Positions 53,646 through 62,066 of a stretch of DNA of 64,000 bases are shown here, piece after piece. The first letter of the stretch is position 1. Each line of letters starts with the position of its first letter. This stretch comes from Ruminococcus sp. GTDB taxonomy: Bacteria > Bacillota > Clostridia > Oscillospirales > Ruminococcaceae. Location: assembly GCA_017516465.1 (NCBI GenBank), contig JAFXCR010000030.1, forward strand, positions 40,359 to 104,358, written 5' to 3'. The position numbers were made by a program, and so were the translations under genes. The notes under the pieces were generated by a model. That model searched no databases and was not told where the DNA came from. It was given only the letters and a program-made list of their open reading frames with translations.

Positions 53646-54833
53646 GTGATTGATTACGATAAGGTACTGTCTGATAAAGTAAAAAGCATAAAGCCCTCTG
53701 GTATACGAAAATTCTTCGATATTGCCGGCACTATGGAAGGCGTTATCAGTCTCGGTGTTGGCGAACCAGACTTTTCTACTCCATGGGTAATCCGCAAGGC
53801 CGCTATTCAGGTTCTTGAAAGAAAGCACGTCATTTATGGTCCGAATAAGGGTATTGCTCCTCTCAGAGAGGCTGTAAGCCGCAATATCGAAAAAAAGCAT
53901 GGTGTAAAATACTGCCCTGAGGATGAAATTCTTATCACTGTCGGTGGATCTGAGGCTATCGATCTCGCTCTCAGAGGTCTTATCGATCCCGGTGATGAGG
54001 TTCTTGTAGTTGAACCCTGCTTCGTGTGCTATGCTCCTCTTGTTGAGCTTGCCGGAGGTGTTCCTGTTTCCGTTCCGACAAGGCTTGAAAACAACTTCAA
54101 GCTGACTTTAGAGGATTTCAAGGACAAGGTAACTGACAGGACAAAGCTTATTATCATCCCCTTCCCGAATAATCCTACCGGAGCTATCATGACAAAGGAA
54201 GATCTCGAACCTATTGCGGAATTCCTCAGAAATACGGATATCATGGTTCTCTCCGATGAAATTTACTCCGAGCTTACATACGGCAGAAAGCACTACTCTA
54301 TCATTGAAATGGATGGAATGGCAGAGCGTACTATCTATGTCAATGGCTTCTCAAAAGCTTACGCAATGACAGGATGGAGACTCGGATATGTTGCCGCCCC
54401 TGAGCCTGTTGTTACGCAGATTTCAAAAATCCATCAGTACGGAATCATGTGCAGTCCCTATATAAGTCAGAATGCCGCTATTGAAGCTCTTGAATCATGC
54501 GACAGAGAGGTTCAGAAAATGGTTAATGAATACAACATCAGACGACGTTATCTTGTAAACGAATTCAATCGTCTTGGACTGACTTGCTTTAATCCCGAGG
54601 GTGCTTTCTATGTATTCCCTTGCATTAAAAGCACCGGACTTTCCAGTGAAGAATTCTGTGAGCGTCTTCTCTTTGAGGAAAAAGTTGCAACTGTTCCCGG
54701 AAATGCTTTTGGCGACAGCGGAGAAGGATATATCAGAATCTCCTACGCATACTCTCTCAAACACCTCATGGAAGCTATGAACCGTATTGAAAGATTCCTT
54801 AAAAAGCTGAATGGTGAACATCATGAAAATTAA
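53646..54833 (+). CDS. Class I/II PLP-dependent aminotransferase
   Basis: A 395-residue fold-type I aminotransferase: SLGVGEPDFSTP, PFPNNPTGA, LSDEIYSEL and the PLP lysine in NGFSKAYAMTGWRLGY. Closest to aspartate/alanine-type (PatA-like) enzymes; the exact amino acid is unknown. The start is GTG at 53646 with AAGGGG ahead, and the stop lies within ispE. The Lrp gene immediately upstream suggests amino-acid-responsive expression. Confidence 0.9.
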   Translation: MIDYDKVLSDKVKSIKPSGIRKFFDIAGTMEGVISLGVGEPDFSTPWVIRKAAIQVLERKHVIYGPNKGIAPLREAVSRNIEKKHGVKYCPEDEILITVGGSEAIDLALRGLIDPGDEVLVVEPCFVCYAPLVELAGGVPVSVPTRLENNFKLTLEDFKDKVTDRTKLIIIPFPNNPTGAIMTKEDLEPIAEFLRNTDIMVLSDEIYSELTYGRKHYSIIEMDGMAERTIYVNGFSKAYAMTGWRLGYVAAPEPVVTQISKIHQYGIMCSPYISQNAAIEALESCDREVQKMVNEYNIRRRYLVNEFNRLGLTCFNPEGAFYVFPCIKSTGLSSEEFCERLLFEEKVATVPGNAFGDSGEGYIRISYAYSLKHLMEAMNRIERFLKKLNGEHHEN

Positions 54834-55686
54834 AGCTCCTGCAAAAATAAATCTTGCTCTCGATGTATGCGGTATCCTCGAAAATGGCTATCACTCAATA
54901 AAAAGCGTATTCCAGACAGTCGGACTTTACGATGATGTCAGCGTGGAGCTGAACGATTCTGGTGAAATAAATGTAAGCTGCATTCTGCCGGAAGAATTCG
55001 CACAGGCTGATCCTGTTCCCAGCGGCGAAAAAAATATCGCATACAAAGCGGCACGTCTTTTCCTTGATACGATCGGCTCCGGCAAGGGATGTGATATCAT
55101 CATAAACAAGGTAATCCCCTCTCAGGCTGGCATGGGAGGAGGAAGTACCGATGCCGCCGCTGTTATCAGATGTCTTAACGAACTCACGGGTGCAGGACTT
55201 GATATTCCGGCTCTTGAAGCTATCGGCAAGAAAATCGGTGCAGATGTTCCGTTTTTCTTCACCGGCGGAACTGCCTATGTATCCGGTATCGGCGAGGAAA
55301 TCATTACTCTGCCTGACTATTCCGGAAAAATCCTCGTTATTGCAAAGGGCGTTCAGGGAGTTTCAACTGCACAGGCTTACAAGGCTGTGGACGGGCTTGA
55401 ATCTCCTGTTCATCCGGACGCAGAAAAGCTTGCTGAGATTATAAGAAATGATCCCGATAACGCTTACAGATATTTCGGAAATCTCTTTGAAGACGCAATT
55501 GACCTTGATGAAGTCTCACAGATAAAGAATACCATGAAGTCAATGGGAGCACTCTCTGCTGTTATGACCGGAAGCGGTTCTGCTGTTTTCGGACTTTTCA
55601 CCAACAACGATACTGCTCATAAATGCTGTGATGATCTCAAAAGACAGGGATTTTTCGCAAAAGTATGTCTTACAACTGAACACTGA
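54823..55686 (+). CDS. ispE: 4-diphosphocytidyl-2-C-methyl-D-erythritol kinase
   Basis: A 287-residue GHMP kinase of the non-mevalonate isoprenoid pathway: KAPAKINLALDV at the start, PSQAGMGGGSTDAAAVI (ATP site) and VMTGSGSAVFGLF near the end. It overlaps the aminotransferase by 11 bp; GGTG precedes the ATG at 54823. Complements the IspH gene at 16.3 kb. Confidence 0.95.
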   Translation: MKIKAPAKINLALDVCGILENGYHSIKSVFQTVGLYDDVSVELNDSGEINVSCILPEEFAQADPVPSGEKNIAYKAARLFLDTIGSGKGCDIIINKVIPSQAGMGGGSTDAAAVIRCLNELTGAGLDIPALEAIGKKIGADVPFFFTGGTAYVSGIGEEIITLPDYSGKILVIAKGVQGVSTAQAYKAVDGLESPVHPDAEKLAEIIRNDPDNAYRYFGNLFEDAIDLDEVSQIKNTMKSMGALSAVMTGSGSAVFGLFTNNDTAHKCCDDLKRQGFFAKVCLTTEH

Positions 55687-55703
55687 TAAAAAAGGAACTG
55701 ATT

Positions 55704-56072
55704 ATGAAAAGATTTTCAAACATACTATTTGCTGTTTTAAGTGCCGGACTGCTGATTTCACTAAGCAGCTGCAAATCACAGGAAGAAAAGAAAAAAAACG
55801 ACGCAGACAACAAGAAAAAAGCCATCGGAATAGCTGAAGAATACTTCGGTGAAAGCTATAAATACGATTTTGATTTCTACGGCGGCGGCGGTGAAGGCGA
55901 TGCTTCCGCAGATATATATGTATTTACTGACGGCAAAACCTTCAACTGTGTGTCTGTTCCTACTAAGGAAAACGCTCCTGATTCCCGTGTATATTATGAC
56001 TGTGATCTTCACCAGTTTGAAAGCGGCAGATGGCAGCTTCAGGACTGGGAAAACAGCGAAAAAGTCAAATAA
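55704..56072 (+). CDS. Small lipoprotein of unknown function
   Basis: A 122-residue protein with a lipoprotein signal (ISLSSC lipobox, Cys24), a Lys/Glu-rich linker, and a small domain of about 75 residues with a Gly-rich turn and aromatic residues (YKYDFDFYGGGGEGDASADI). No family recognised. It ends the Lrp-aminotransferase-ispE unit, 17 bases after ispE. Ribosome site AAAGGAAC. Confidence 0.75.
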   Translation: MKRFSNILFAVLSAGLLISLSSCKSQEEKKKNDADNKKKAIGIAEEYFGESYKYDFDFYGGGGEGDASADIYVFTDGKTFNCVSVPTKENAPDSRVYYDCDLHQFESGRWQLQDWENSEKVK

Positions 56073-56075
56073 TTC

Positions 56076-56113
56076 AAAGCCACATCTGCGTAATTCAGAT
56101 GTGGCTTTTTATT
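56076..56113. terminator. Bidirectional terminator
   Basis: AAAGCCACATCTG/CAGATGTGGCTTT stem with a 7-nt loop between convergent genes, with T runs on the plus strand and A/T on the minus strand. Confidence 0.88.
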
Positions 56114-56595
56114 TATACAGACTTCAATTCACAGACCATAATGTATTCTTCATCGTTTTCATCAACGATCTCAAACCCGACTTTCTTATACATCCTTACA
56201 GCGTAATTCGCTTTCTGAACGGCAAGGGAAGTCCTCTCATATCCCCTGTTTTTCAGTTCTCTGAGCATAGTTTCCATAAGACTTGTACCTATGCCGGAAT
56301 TGCGATACTCCTTATAAAGTGAAATTGCAAAGGACGGTACACCGTCAGCTATATGTCCGTAATCATTCATATCACGCACCCATACTGCACCGACTACCTT
56401 GCCGTCAGCTTCTGCGACAAAACATATATCATCCTTTTCTTTTCCGAAATTGCTGATATAGACCTGTAAATCGGGCTGATTTATGATTGATTTCGGCGGA
56501 GGCTCTACACCCTCAGGAATAAAAATTGCCTCGTAGATAAAGTCGTCCAAAAGTTTATATTCGTCCTCACGGATTTTTCTGATATTATAATTCAT
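56113..56595 (-). CDS. GNAT-family acetyltransferase
   Basis: A 160-residue N-acetyltransferase: VVGAVWVRDMNDYGHI, LYKEYRNSGIGTSLMETML (acetyl-CoA site of the R-x2-GxG type, here RNSGIG) and AVRMYKKVGFEIVDEN. The substrate is unknown. The ATG at 56595 follows GGAGG. First gene of the accessory-looking cluster that extends to 61 kb. Confidence 0.87.
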   Translation of the reverse strand: MNYNIRKIREDEYKLLDDFIYEAIFIPEGVEPPPKSIINQPDLQVYISNFGKEKDDICFVAEADGKVVGAVWVRDMNDYGHIADGVPSFAISLYKEYRNSGIGTSLMETMLRELKNRGYERTSLAVQKANYAVRMYKKVGFEIVDENDEEYIMVCELKSV

Positions 56596-56695
56596 TTTTA
56601 CCTCCAATTATTGTATTTTTAATTGGATAACAGTCCACACATAACGATGCCTCCTTATATTGATACAGCTTTTACAGCTGTTCATTTTTACAGTA

Positions 56696-57169
56696 TCAAA
56701 ACTCACTTGCCCACTTTGCAAGCTCGTCCTTATCGATTCTGCCGTTGAGGAGCTTACCTGTAATAAGCTCAGCACCCTTACAGCTGTCAGCAAGCTTTTC
56801 AGCAGTCCTGCCGAAACCGCTTCCGCCTGAGGTTGCAAAAAGAACGATTTTCTTTCCCGAAAAATCATAGCTTTCAAGGAAAGTATTGATTATTGTGGGA
56901 GCAATATACCACCAGATAGGAAATCCAACAAAAATGGTGTCATACTCGTCCATATCCGCAAGCTTTTCAGCGATTTCAGGACGGAATGAAAGATTGCTCA
57001 TTTCAACAGAGCTTCGTGAATTTTTATTCTGCCAGTCAAGGTCAGTGTCAGTGTAGGGAACAGCAGGTTTGATTTCAAAAATGTCAGTTCCCACCGCCTC
57101 GGAAAGTAACCTTGCAGCCTTTGCGGTTACACCGCTTGCAGAAAAATATGCTGTCAGTTTTTTGCTCAT
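56696..57169 (-). CDS. Flavodoxin-like protein
   Basis: A 157-residue flavodoxin domain: YFSASGVTAKAARLLSE (FMN phosphate loop), VGFPIWWYIAP and FATSGGSGFGRT (ring-binding loops). It overlaps the RibD-C gene by 4 bp and is cotranscribed. Likely an FMN-dependent electron carrier or quinone reductase; partner unknown. Confidence 0.9.
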   Translation of the reverse strand: MSKKLTAYFSASGVTAKAARLLSEAVGTDIFEIKPAVPYTDTDLDWQNKNSRSSVEMSNLSFRPEIAEKLADMDEYDTIFVGFPIWWYIAPTIINTFLESYDFSGKKIVLFATSGGSGFGRTAEKLADSCKGAELITGKLLNGRIDKDELAKWASEF

Positions 57170-57897
57170 AGTAAGCCCTCCTCTTTAAATTTTCTTTTAT
57201 AATTCATAACCACATTTCCACCGATGTTTTCAGCCTTTACAAGCTCAAAATCCGAGAACACACTGTCTGTGAAAAGCGGTTTATCGTCCTTGTCTGCGAT
57301 AACAGGAGCAACAACAAGACTAAGCTCGTCGATGACATCGGCACGCTGAAATGCTCCGTTTATAATGCTTCCCCCCTCAAGAAGCAGAGTTTCACAGCCA
57401 ATAATATTTTTCAGCTTCAAGAGTGCAAACTCAACATCAATCTCGGTTTCACCAGCAAAAATATACGGTATTTCCATAGCCTCAAGATAGCCGAGATATC
57501 GCTCGTCAGCCTGTTCAGTAAGCACCTCGATAATCTGAGCCTTATCATATCCCGGATCTCCGTCAGGATCGATAATTCTGTTTGACTTCCAGCCAAGCTT
57601 GCCTTTGGGATCAAAAGCAACAGCGTAAAATCCTGACATATCGTCAAGTATAAAGTCCATTTTAAAGCCGTGCCCGTGCTTGACGGGAGCATACTGTGAA
57701 AGGTCGGGATAATATCCCTGGGTAAAACTTCCCTCCATAGTGACACGTCCGCAGATAAATCCGTTTGACTGAAGCTTTCTGTTTATATCGTAGTAAATTT
57801 CCGTAGCTGCGGCACACTGTGGCTTAAACAAGAAATCTCCTGTAACCTTGCCGTCTATGGAAGTAACCATATGGCAGATTATGTATGGTCTGTTCAT
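57166..57897 (-). CDS. RibD C-terminal (reductase-like) protein
   Basis: A 243-residue protein of the RibD-C/dihydrofolate-reductase-like superfamily: MVTSIDGKVTGDF, TLLLEGGSIINGAF and a C-terminal DELSLVVAPVIADKD. Stand-alone members reduce small molecules with NADPH; not the deaminase-reductase of riboflavin synthesis, since the deaminase domain is absent. Confidence 0.85.
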   Translation of the reverse strand: MNRPYIICHMVTSIDGKVTGDFLFKPQCAAATEIYYDINRKLQSNGFICGRVTMEGSFTQGYYPDLSQYAPVKHGHGFKMDFILDDMSGFYAVAFDPKGKLGWKSNRIIDPDGDPGYDKAQIIEVLTEQADERYLGYLEAMEIPYIFAGETEIDVEFALLKLKNIIGCETLLLEGGSIINGAFQRADVIDELSLVVAPVIADKDDKPLFTDSVFSDFELVKAENIGGNVVMNYKRKFKEEGLL

Positions 57898-57901
57898 ATT
57901 A

Positions 57902-58354
57902 TCACCTCTGATTTATATTTTTTTGCAGATAAACCATATCAACAAGCTGAACACCACATTCAAAAATCGGATGGTCGTAGTTATCGGTAAAGAAATTCGG
58001 TATGCTGTGTGAACGCACAAAACCGCATTTCTCGTAAAAGGGAACCGTCATAGGACTGTCGCCTGTTCCCACTTGCAAAACGGAATATCTGTCATTATAT
58101 TTTTCAGCAATATATTCAATCAGCTTTTTAGCATAGCCTCTGCCCTGAAATTCGGGATACGTTGCAATATTTTTGATTTCAAGAATACCGTTGCCCTCGT
58201 CAGTTACAACACATTCGCACTTGATGCCGTTATCGTCAAGCACATACAACGTGCCTTTGTCAATGTATCGGTCTATCATATCTTCCTGCTCATCAGCAAG
58301 CAGAAGCAGCGGAAGAAATTGCTTTTTGTTCTCTTTGATTTCTTTTATTTCCAT
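57902..58354 (-). CDS. GNAT-family acetyltransferase
   Basis: A 150-residue acetyltransferase: IKNIATYPEFQGRGYAKKLIEYI is the acetyl-CoA motif and PFYEKCGFVRSHSIPNFF the C-terminal arm. It resembles the YjaB/YitI-like family; the substrate is unknown. Its stop lies 4 bases from the RibD-C start, so it is in the same operon. Start ATG with weak ribosome site. Confidence 0.85.
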   Translation of the reverse strand: MEIKEIKENKKQFLPLLLLADEQEDMIDRYIDKGTLYVLDDNGIKCECVVTDEGNGILEIKNIATYPEFQGRGYAKKLIEYIAEKYNDRYSVLQVGTGDSPMTVPFYEKCGFVRSHSIPNFFTDNYDHPIFECGVQLVDMVYLQKNINQR

Positions 58355-58379
58355 CTTTGCAAATTAATCTTTTTCTGTA

Positions 58380-58745
58380 TTATTTTTCGATTTCTTCAAG
58401 ATTATAAATATACCTGAATTCAAGCTTATCTGAGGAGTCACTTGCCTGACCTTCCAATTCCTCTTTCAAGGAATTGTTCTTATCAATTATAAAATATATA
58501 CATTTACAACCATATTCTGCTGCTGTGGGCATAAAGAATTCCGCTACCCATTGAGTATCTTCGGGAATGTTCTCGAATCCGTTTCTTGTGTCAGCACAAT
58601 AATCGCATCTGTATTTTTTTATTATTTCCAAAGCATATTCCAAAGGCTTTCTATAATCATCGTTACAACAGAATTTTTTCCATCTTACAAATACAACATT
58701 ATGTGTATCATTGTAATTCACATCGCAGTATTCAGATAAAAACAT
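58380..58745 (-). CDS. STAS/SpoIIAA-like small protein (tentative)
   Basis: A 121-residue protein: EYCDVNYNDTHNVVFVRWKK strand pair, YRKPLEYALEIIKKY helix, then CDYCADTRN, TQWVAEFFMPTAAEYG and a final strand KCIYFIID. This order fits the uncharacterised STAS-like (SpoIIAA-type) proteins. Several cysteines are present. The ATG at 58745 follows GGAGG. Most upstream gene of the minus-strand cluster. Confidence 0.6.
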   Translation of the reverse strand: MFLSEYCDVNYNDTHNVVFVRWKKFCCNDDYRKPLEYALEIIKKYRCDYCADTRNGFENIPEDTQWVAEFFMPTAAEYGCKCIYFIIDKNNSLKEELEGQASDSSDKLEFRYIYNLEEIEK

Positions 58746-58858
58746 TTTGATTACCTCCATAAGTCTGAATTTATTATGTTAATTATACCATAAATCTTGT
58801 AAAAAAACAACTATTCTTTGTATCATTTAAAAAATACGATATTATTTCAGGAAAGCCA

Positions 58859-58887
58859 TTGACAGCTAACTCGAATTAGCTTATAAT
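58859..58887 (+). promoter_or_regulatory. Promoter of the TetR/FMN-protein operon
   Basis: TTGACA (58859-58864), 17-bp spacer, TATAAT (58882-58887). The spacer is occupied by a 16-bp operator, so repressor and polymerase compete for the same DNA. Confidence 0.85.
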
Positions 58888-58912
58888 ATAAATAAAGCTA
58901 ATCACAATTAGC
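58865..58912 (+). promoter_or_regulatory. Two TetR-type operators
   Basis: GCTAACTCGAATTAGC (58865-58880) lies exactly between -35 and -10, and GCTAATCACAATTAGC (58897-58912) lies downstream of -10, up to the ribosome site. Both have GCTAA/TTAGC arms; centres are 32 bp apart, about three helical turns. Autorepression by the TetR protein encoded just downstream is inferred. Confidence 0.85.
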
Positions 58913-58926
58913 CAAAGGAGATTCTC

Positions 58927-59550
58927 ATGAATACGAAGAAAAAAATACTTGATGCGGCACTTGATTTATTTTCTGAAAAAGGCTACGCAAATGTGTTTGT
59001 TGCTGAAATTGCAGAAGCAGTAGGTATAAAAGCCCCCTCACTTTATAAACACTACAAAAGCAAGCGTGATATTTTCAATGCAATTATTGAAGAAATGAAA
59101 AAAAATTATAACAGGCAAGCAGCTACGCTCAGCATCGACGGCAACAACGCTATGTCTGATGCAGAGGTGTTCTCAGCTGCTTCGGAGGATGGACTTGTTA
59201 AAATGGGTTTTAGCCTGTTCAGTTTTTTTCTTCACGACGGATATACGCAGAAATTCCGTAAAATGCTTACTATTGAACAATTTCATACTCCCGAACTTGC
59301 AGAGCTTTTCACAAAGCAGTATATTGATGATTCATTGAAATATCAAAGTGGAATATTTTCTCTACTATGTGAAAGAGGCATACTGAAAGGTAATAATCCG
59401 CAGATAATGGCACTTCAATTTCATTCTCCTATCTATATGCTGCTTACAATGTGTGACAGAGAACCTGAACGGGAAAAAGAATTAACAGCACTGCTTGAAC
59501 AGCATATCAGGCAATTCGTAAGACTTTACAGCAAAGGAGACCATTTATGA
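58927..59550 (+). CDS. TetR/AcrR-family repressor
   Basis: A 207-residue regulator with the TetR DNA-binding domain (KILDAALDLFSEKGYANVFV, then IAEAVGIKAPSLYKHYKSKRDIF) and a ligand-binding C-terminal half. The first gene of a pair with an FMN-binding reductase (4-bp overlap) and preceded by two perfect operators, so it should repress its own operon and release it on binding a small effector, probably a quinone-like or aromatic compound reduced by the partner. Confidence 0.93.
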   Translation: MNTKKKILDAALDLFSEKGYANVFVAEIAEAVGIKAPSLYKHYKSKRDIFNAIIEEMKKNYNRQAATLSIDGNNAMSDAEVFSAASEDGLVKMGFSLFSFFLHDGYTQKFRKMLTIEQFHTPELAELFTKQYIDDSLKYQSGIFSLLCERGILKGNNPQIMALQFHSPIYMLLTMCDREPEREKELTALLEQHIRQFVRLYSKGDHL

Positions 59551-60245
59551 AAATTACAGTAATATACGGGCAAAGCCACAAAGGTTCTACATACAATATC
59601 GCCAGACAGCTCTGCGATAAACTGAACGGAGAGGTTACGGAATTTTTTCTACCAAAGGATTTAGACTGCTTCTGCAAAGGCTGTACAGCTTGTTTTACAG
59701 ATGAAACAAAATGTCCCGATTACGAAAAGCTCAGACCAATAACCGAAGCTATTGATAATGCTGACGTTATTATTCTTGCAAGTCCCGTTTATGTAATGCA
59801 CCCGACAGGAGCTATGAAAGCGTTCTTAGACCATTATGGATACAGATTTTTAGTACATCGCCCCGAAGAAAAGATGTTTGCAAAACAAGCTGTATGTATT
59901 TCAACTGCCGCAGGTGCAGGAATGAAAAGCACAATAAAAGATATGGCTGACAGCACGTTTTTCTGGGGAATTGCAAGGACATACAGACTCGGTGTTGCAG
60001 TTATGGAAACACGGTGGGAAATGGTCAAACCTGCTATAAAATCAAAAATTGATAAAAAGACAACCCGTATTGCTGAAAAAATTACTAAAAAAGTTGGCAA
60101 AGTAAAACCTGATATTAAAACAAAAGCATTCTTTACTGCTATGTCAGCAATGCAGAAAAAGGGCTTTAATCCTGCTGATGTTGAATACTGGAAAGCAAAA
60201 GGATGGACAAATGGCAATCGTCCATGGAAAAAAACACAGAAATAA
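59547..60245 (+). CDS. NADPH-dependent FMN reductase / flavodoxin-family protein
   Basis: A 232-residue flavodoxin-like reductase: YGQSHKGSTYNIARQL (FMN phosphate site), CKGCTACF (cysteine motif common in this branch), ASPVYVMHPTGAMKAFLDH and a basic C-terminal part (150-232) with NPADVEYWKAKGW. Likely reduces quinones, nitro- or azo-type compounds; the exact substrate is unknown. Confidence 0.87.
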   Translation: MKITVIYGQSHKGSTYNIARQLCDKLNGEVTEFFLPKDLDCFCKGCTACFTDETKCPDYEKLRPITEAIDNADVIILASPVYVMHPTGAMKAFLDHYGYRFLVHRPEEKMFAKQAVCISTAAGAGMKSTIKDMADSTFFWGIARTYRLGVAVMETRWEMVKPAIKSKIDKKTTRIAEKITKKVGKVKPDIKTKAFFTAMSAMQKKGFNPADVEYWKAKGWTNGNRPWKKTQK

Positions 60246-60260
60246 GGAGTATGATAATTT

Positions 60261-61025
60261 ATGCTGCATTATATGAAATTAAAAGAATCGCCGTTCATGA
60301 AAATCAAGAACGGCAGCAAGACGATAGAGCTTCGTCTCAATGACGAAAAACGACAGCAAGTGCAGGTCGGAGATTTTATCGAGTTCAGTCTGATTGGAAA
60401 TCCCGATGAAAAAATCCAGACAAAAGTAACAGCACTTCACCGTTTTGATTCGTTTCAGGAGCTTTATTCTGCACTTCCGAAAGAGAAAATTGGCTATGCT
60501 TCTTCAGATACACCTGATCCCAACCATATGGACGAATATTATCCCCGTGAAAAACAGAAACAGTACGGTGTTCTTGGAATCGAACTGCGAATGACCGATT
60601 TGCAGAAATTCATTGACGCTCAGGAATTTGGTTACAGTCACGGAGAAACATATCAGACTGCTTTAGATGAAATGAAGCAGGGACAAAAGACATCTCACTG
60701 GATATGGTATGTTTTTCCACAGATTAAGGGATTGGGATTCAGCAATGTTTCTGTGTATTTCTCAATTAAGGATATTGAAGAAGCAAGAGATTATTATGAA
60801 CATCCCATACTTGGTCAGAGATTGACAGAAATTACAAGCGTACTTCTTGATATTGATAATGATGACCCAATGGCAGTATTCGGGTACCCCGATGCGTATA
60901 AGGTTCGTTCCTGTATGACGCTCTTTAAACAAGCCGTACCTGAACAAGATCTCTTTCAGCAGGTGCTGGACAAATTCTGTCGTGGTATTGAAGATGATAA
61001 AACAATTGAAATACTTGGGGAGTAA
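60261..61025 (+). CDS. ASCH-DUF1810 fusion protein
   Basis: A 254-residue fusion. Residues 1-115 are an ASCH domain (MKLKESPFMKIKNGSKTIELRLND, QVGDFIEFSL), a PUA-like fold thought to bind RNA. Residues about 118-254 are DUF1810 (FIDAQEFGYSHGETYQTALDEM, HWIWYVFPQIKGLG, SCMTLFKQA). The two domains are usually separate genes. It follows the FMN protein by 15 bases and may be a third operon gene. Function unknown. Confidence 0.82.
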   Translation: MLHYMKLKESPFMKIKNGSKTIELRLNDEKRQQVQVGDFIEFSLIGNPDEKIQTKVTALHRFDSFQELYSALPKEKIGYASSDTPDPNHMDEYYPREKQKQYGVLGIELRMTDLQKFIDAQEFGYSHGETYQTALDEMKQGQKTSHWIWYVFPQIKGLGFSNVSVYFSIKDIEEARDYYEHPILGQRLTEITSVLLDIDNDDPMAVFGYPDAYKVRSCMTLFKQAVPEQDLFQQVLDKFCRGIEDDKTIEILGE

Positions 61026-61149
61026 TTTATGGAATTTTAGTTTTTTCCCCCTCTGACTGCAAGGGTTAAGCCGCATAAAAGCCTTCTTATATCACTTTTA
61101 TCTGACATCAAAGCATGACAATACAGAAATATTTGCAGATAACAAAAAA

Positions 61150-61179
61150 CCTCTCCATTCAGAATGGGGAGGCTTTTTT
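61150..61179. terminator. Bidirectional terminator
   Basis: CCTCTCCAT/ATGGGGAGG stem (one G-T pair) with a 5-nt loop and six T, between the ASCH-DUF1810 gene and the convergent nucleoside phosphorylase gene. Confidence 0.8.
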
Positions 61180-61180
61180 A

Positions 61181-61930
61181 TTATAAAAACAATGCTGTTT
61201 CAAGTGCAATATATAATTTACCCAGATTATGATTTGCTCCGTGAAGACCTTCAATGTCATAACCGCTTGATTCCAGCACATCGCCTGCTTCAAGAAAATC
61301 ATAAAGCTCCAAGCCGTAGAAATCACACAAAGCCTGCACTCCTGCCAATTCCATTTCAACTGCAATACAGCCTTCTTCTCTGCGATTTTCAACAAGTCCT
61401 ATGGTTTCTCTGAGCATAGAATCCGTAGTCCAGACTTTGCCCAATACATAGGGTATGTTTAATTTTTCAAATATTGCAGATAATTTCTTACTGTTTTTAA
61501 TTTCAATATAATCTGCAGGCTTCGCATAGTAGTATGAGCATCCTTCTCCACGATAGCTTTCTGTCGGAATAATAAATCTGCCTTCTGTCTGCTCTCTGTC
61601 GAGACTTCCGCATGAACCAAACATAATGAACTTTGTAGCACCTGTCTGCCAATAGGCTTCATAACAAAAAGCTGACGCAATTGCAGAACCGATACCTGTT
61701 AAATAAAAAGCGATATCTCTGCCTTTATAATTCAATTTATAGATAGAAATATCTCCGTTGCAAGATCCCATAACGCCTATCTTTTCACATTGATATGTAT
61801 TGAGAAGATAATTATATATATCTATTGAAAATATAATAAGACATATATCTGTAATGTGCTTTGGTTCTCCGTAAAAAACCTTGAGATTGATAACAGGTTC
61901 TGTTTTGATATCATAGCAGTCTGTGATCAT
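61181..61930 (-). CDS. Nucleoside phosphorylase-family protein
   Basis: A 249-residue PNP/UDP-phosphorylase-family enzyme: GIGSAIASA, FGSCGSL, and VEMELAGVQALCDFYG at the nucleoside-binding end. It would split a nucleoside with phosphate or, in related enzymes, hydrolyse it. The N-terminal third is unusual in having an extra segment before the core. Substrate not evident. Confidence 0.83.
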   Translation of the reverse strand: MITDCYDIKTEPVINLKVFYGEPKHITDICLIIFSIDIYNYLLNTYQCEKIGVMGSCNGDISIYKLNYKGRDIAFYLTGIGSAIASAFCYEAYWQTGATKFIMFGSCGSLDREQTEGRFIIPTESYRGEGCSYYYAKPADYIEIKNSKKLSAIFEKLNIPYVLGKVWTTDSMLRETIGLVENRREEGCIAVEMELAGVQALCDFYGLELYDFLEAGDVLESSGYDIEGLHGANHNLGKLYIALETALFL

Positions 61931-61954
61931 AATATCCCTCCTTTTTTATTCTTA

Positions 61955-61983
61955 ATTATACCACAAATTTTTTGTCAAGTCAA
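61955..61983 (-). promoter_or_regulatory. Promoter of the nucleoside phosphorylase gene
   Basis: Minus-strand TTGACT (61978-61983), 17-bp spacer, TATAAT (61955-61960), 25 bases before the ATG. Confidence 0.65.
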
Positions 61984-61996
61984 CATATCACAGAGC

Positions 61997-62025
61997 TTGC
62001 TTCTTCTACGGATATATGGTATAAT
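61997..62025 (+). promoter_or_regulatory. Promoter of the cyclase gene
   Basis: TTGCTT (61997-62002), 17-bp spacer, TATAAT (62020-62025), divergent from the phosphorylase promoter. Confidence 0.6.
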
Positions 62026-62066
62026 AAATCAAAGGTATAAATAATTCTGAAGTGGAGAATTTTACA

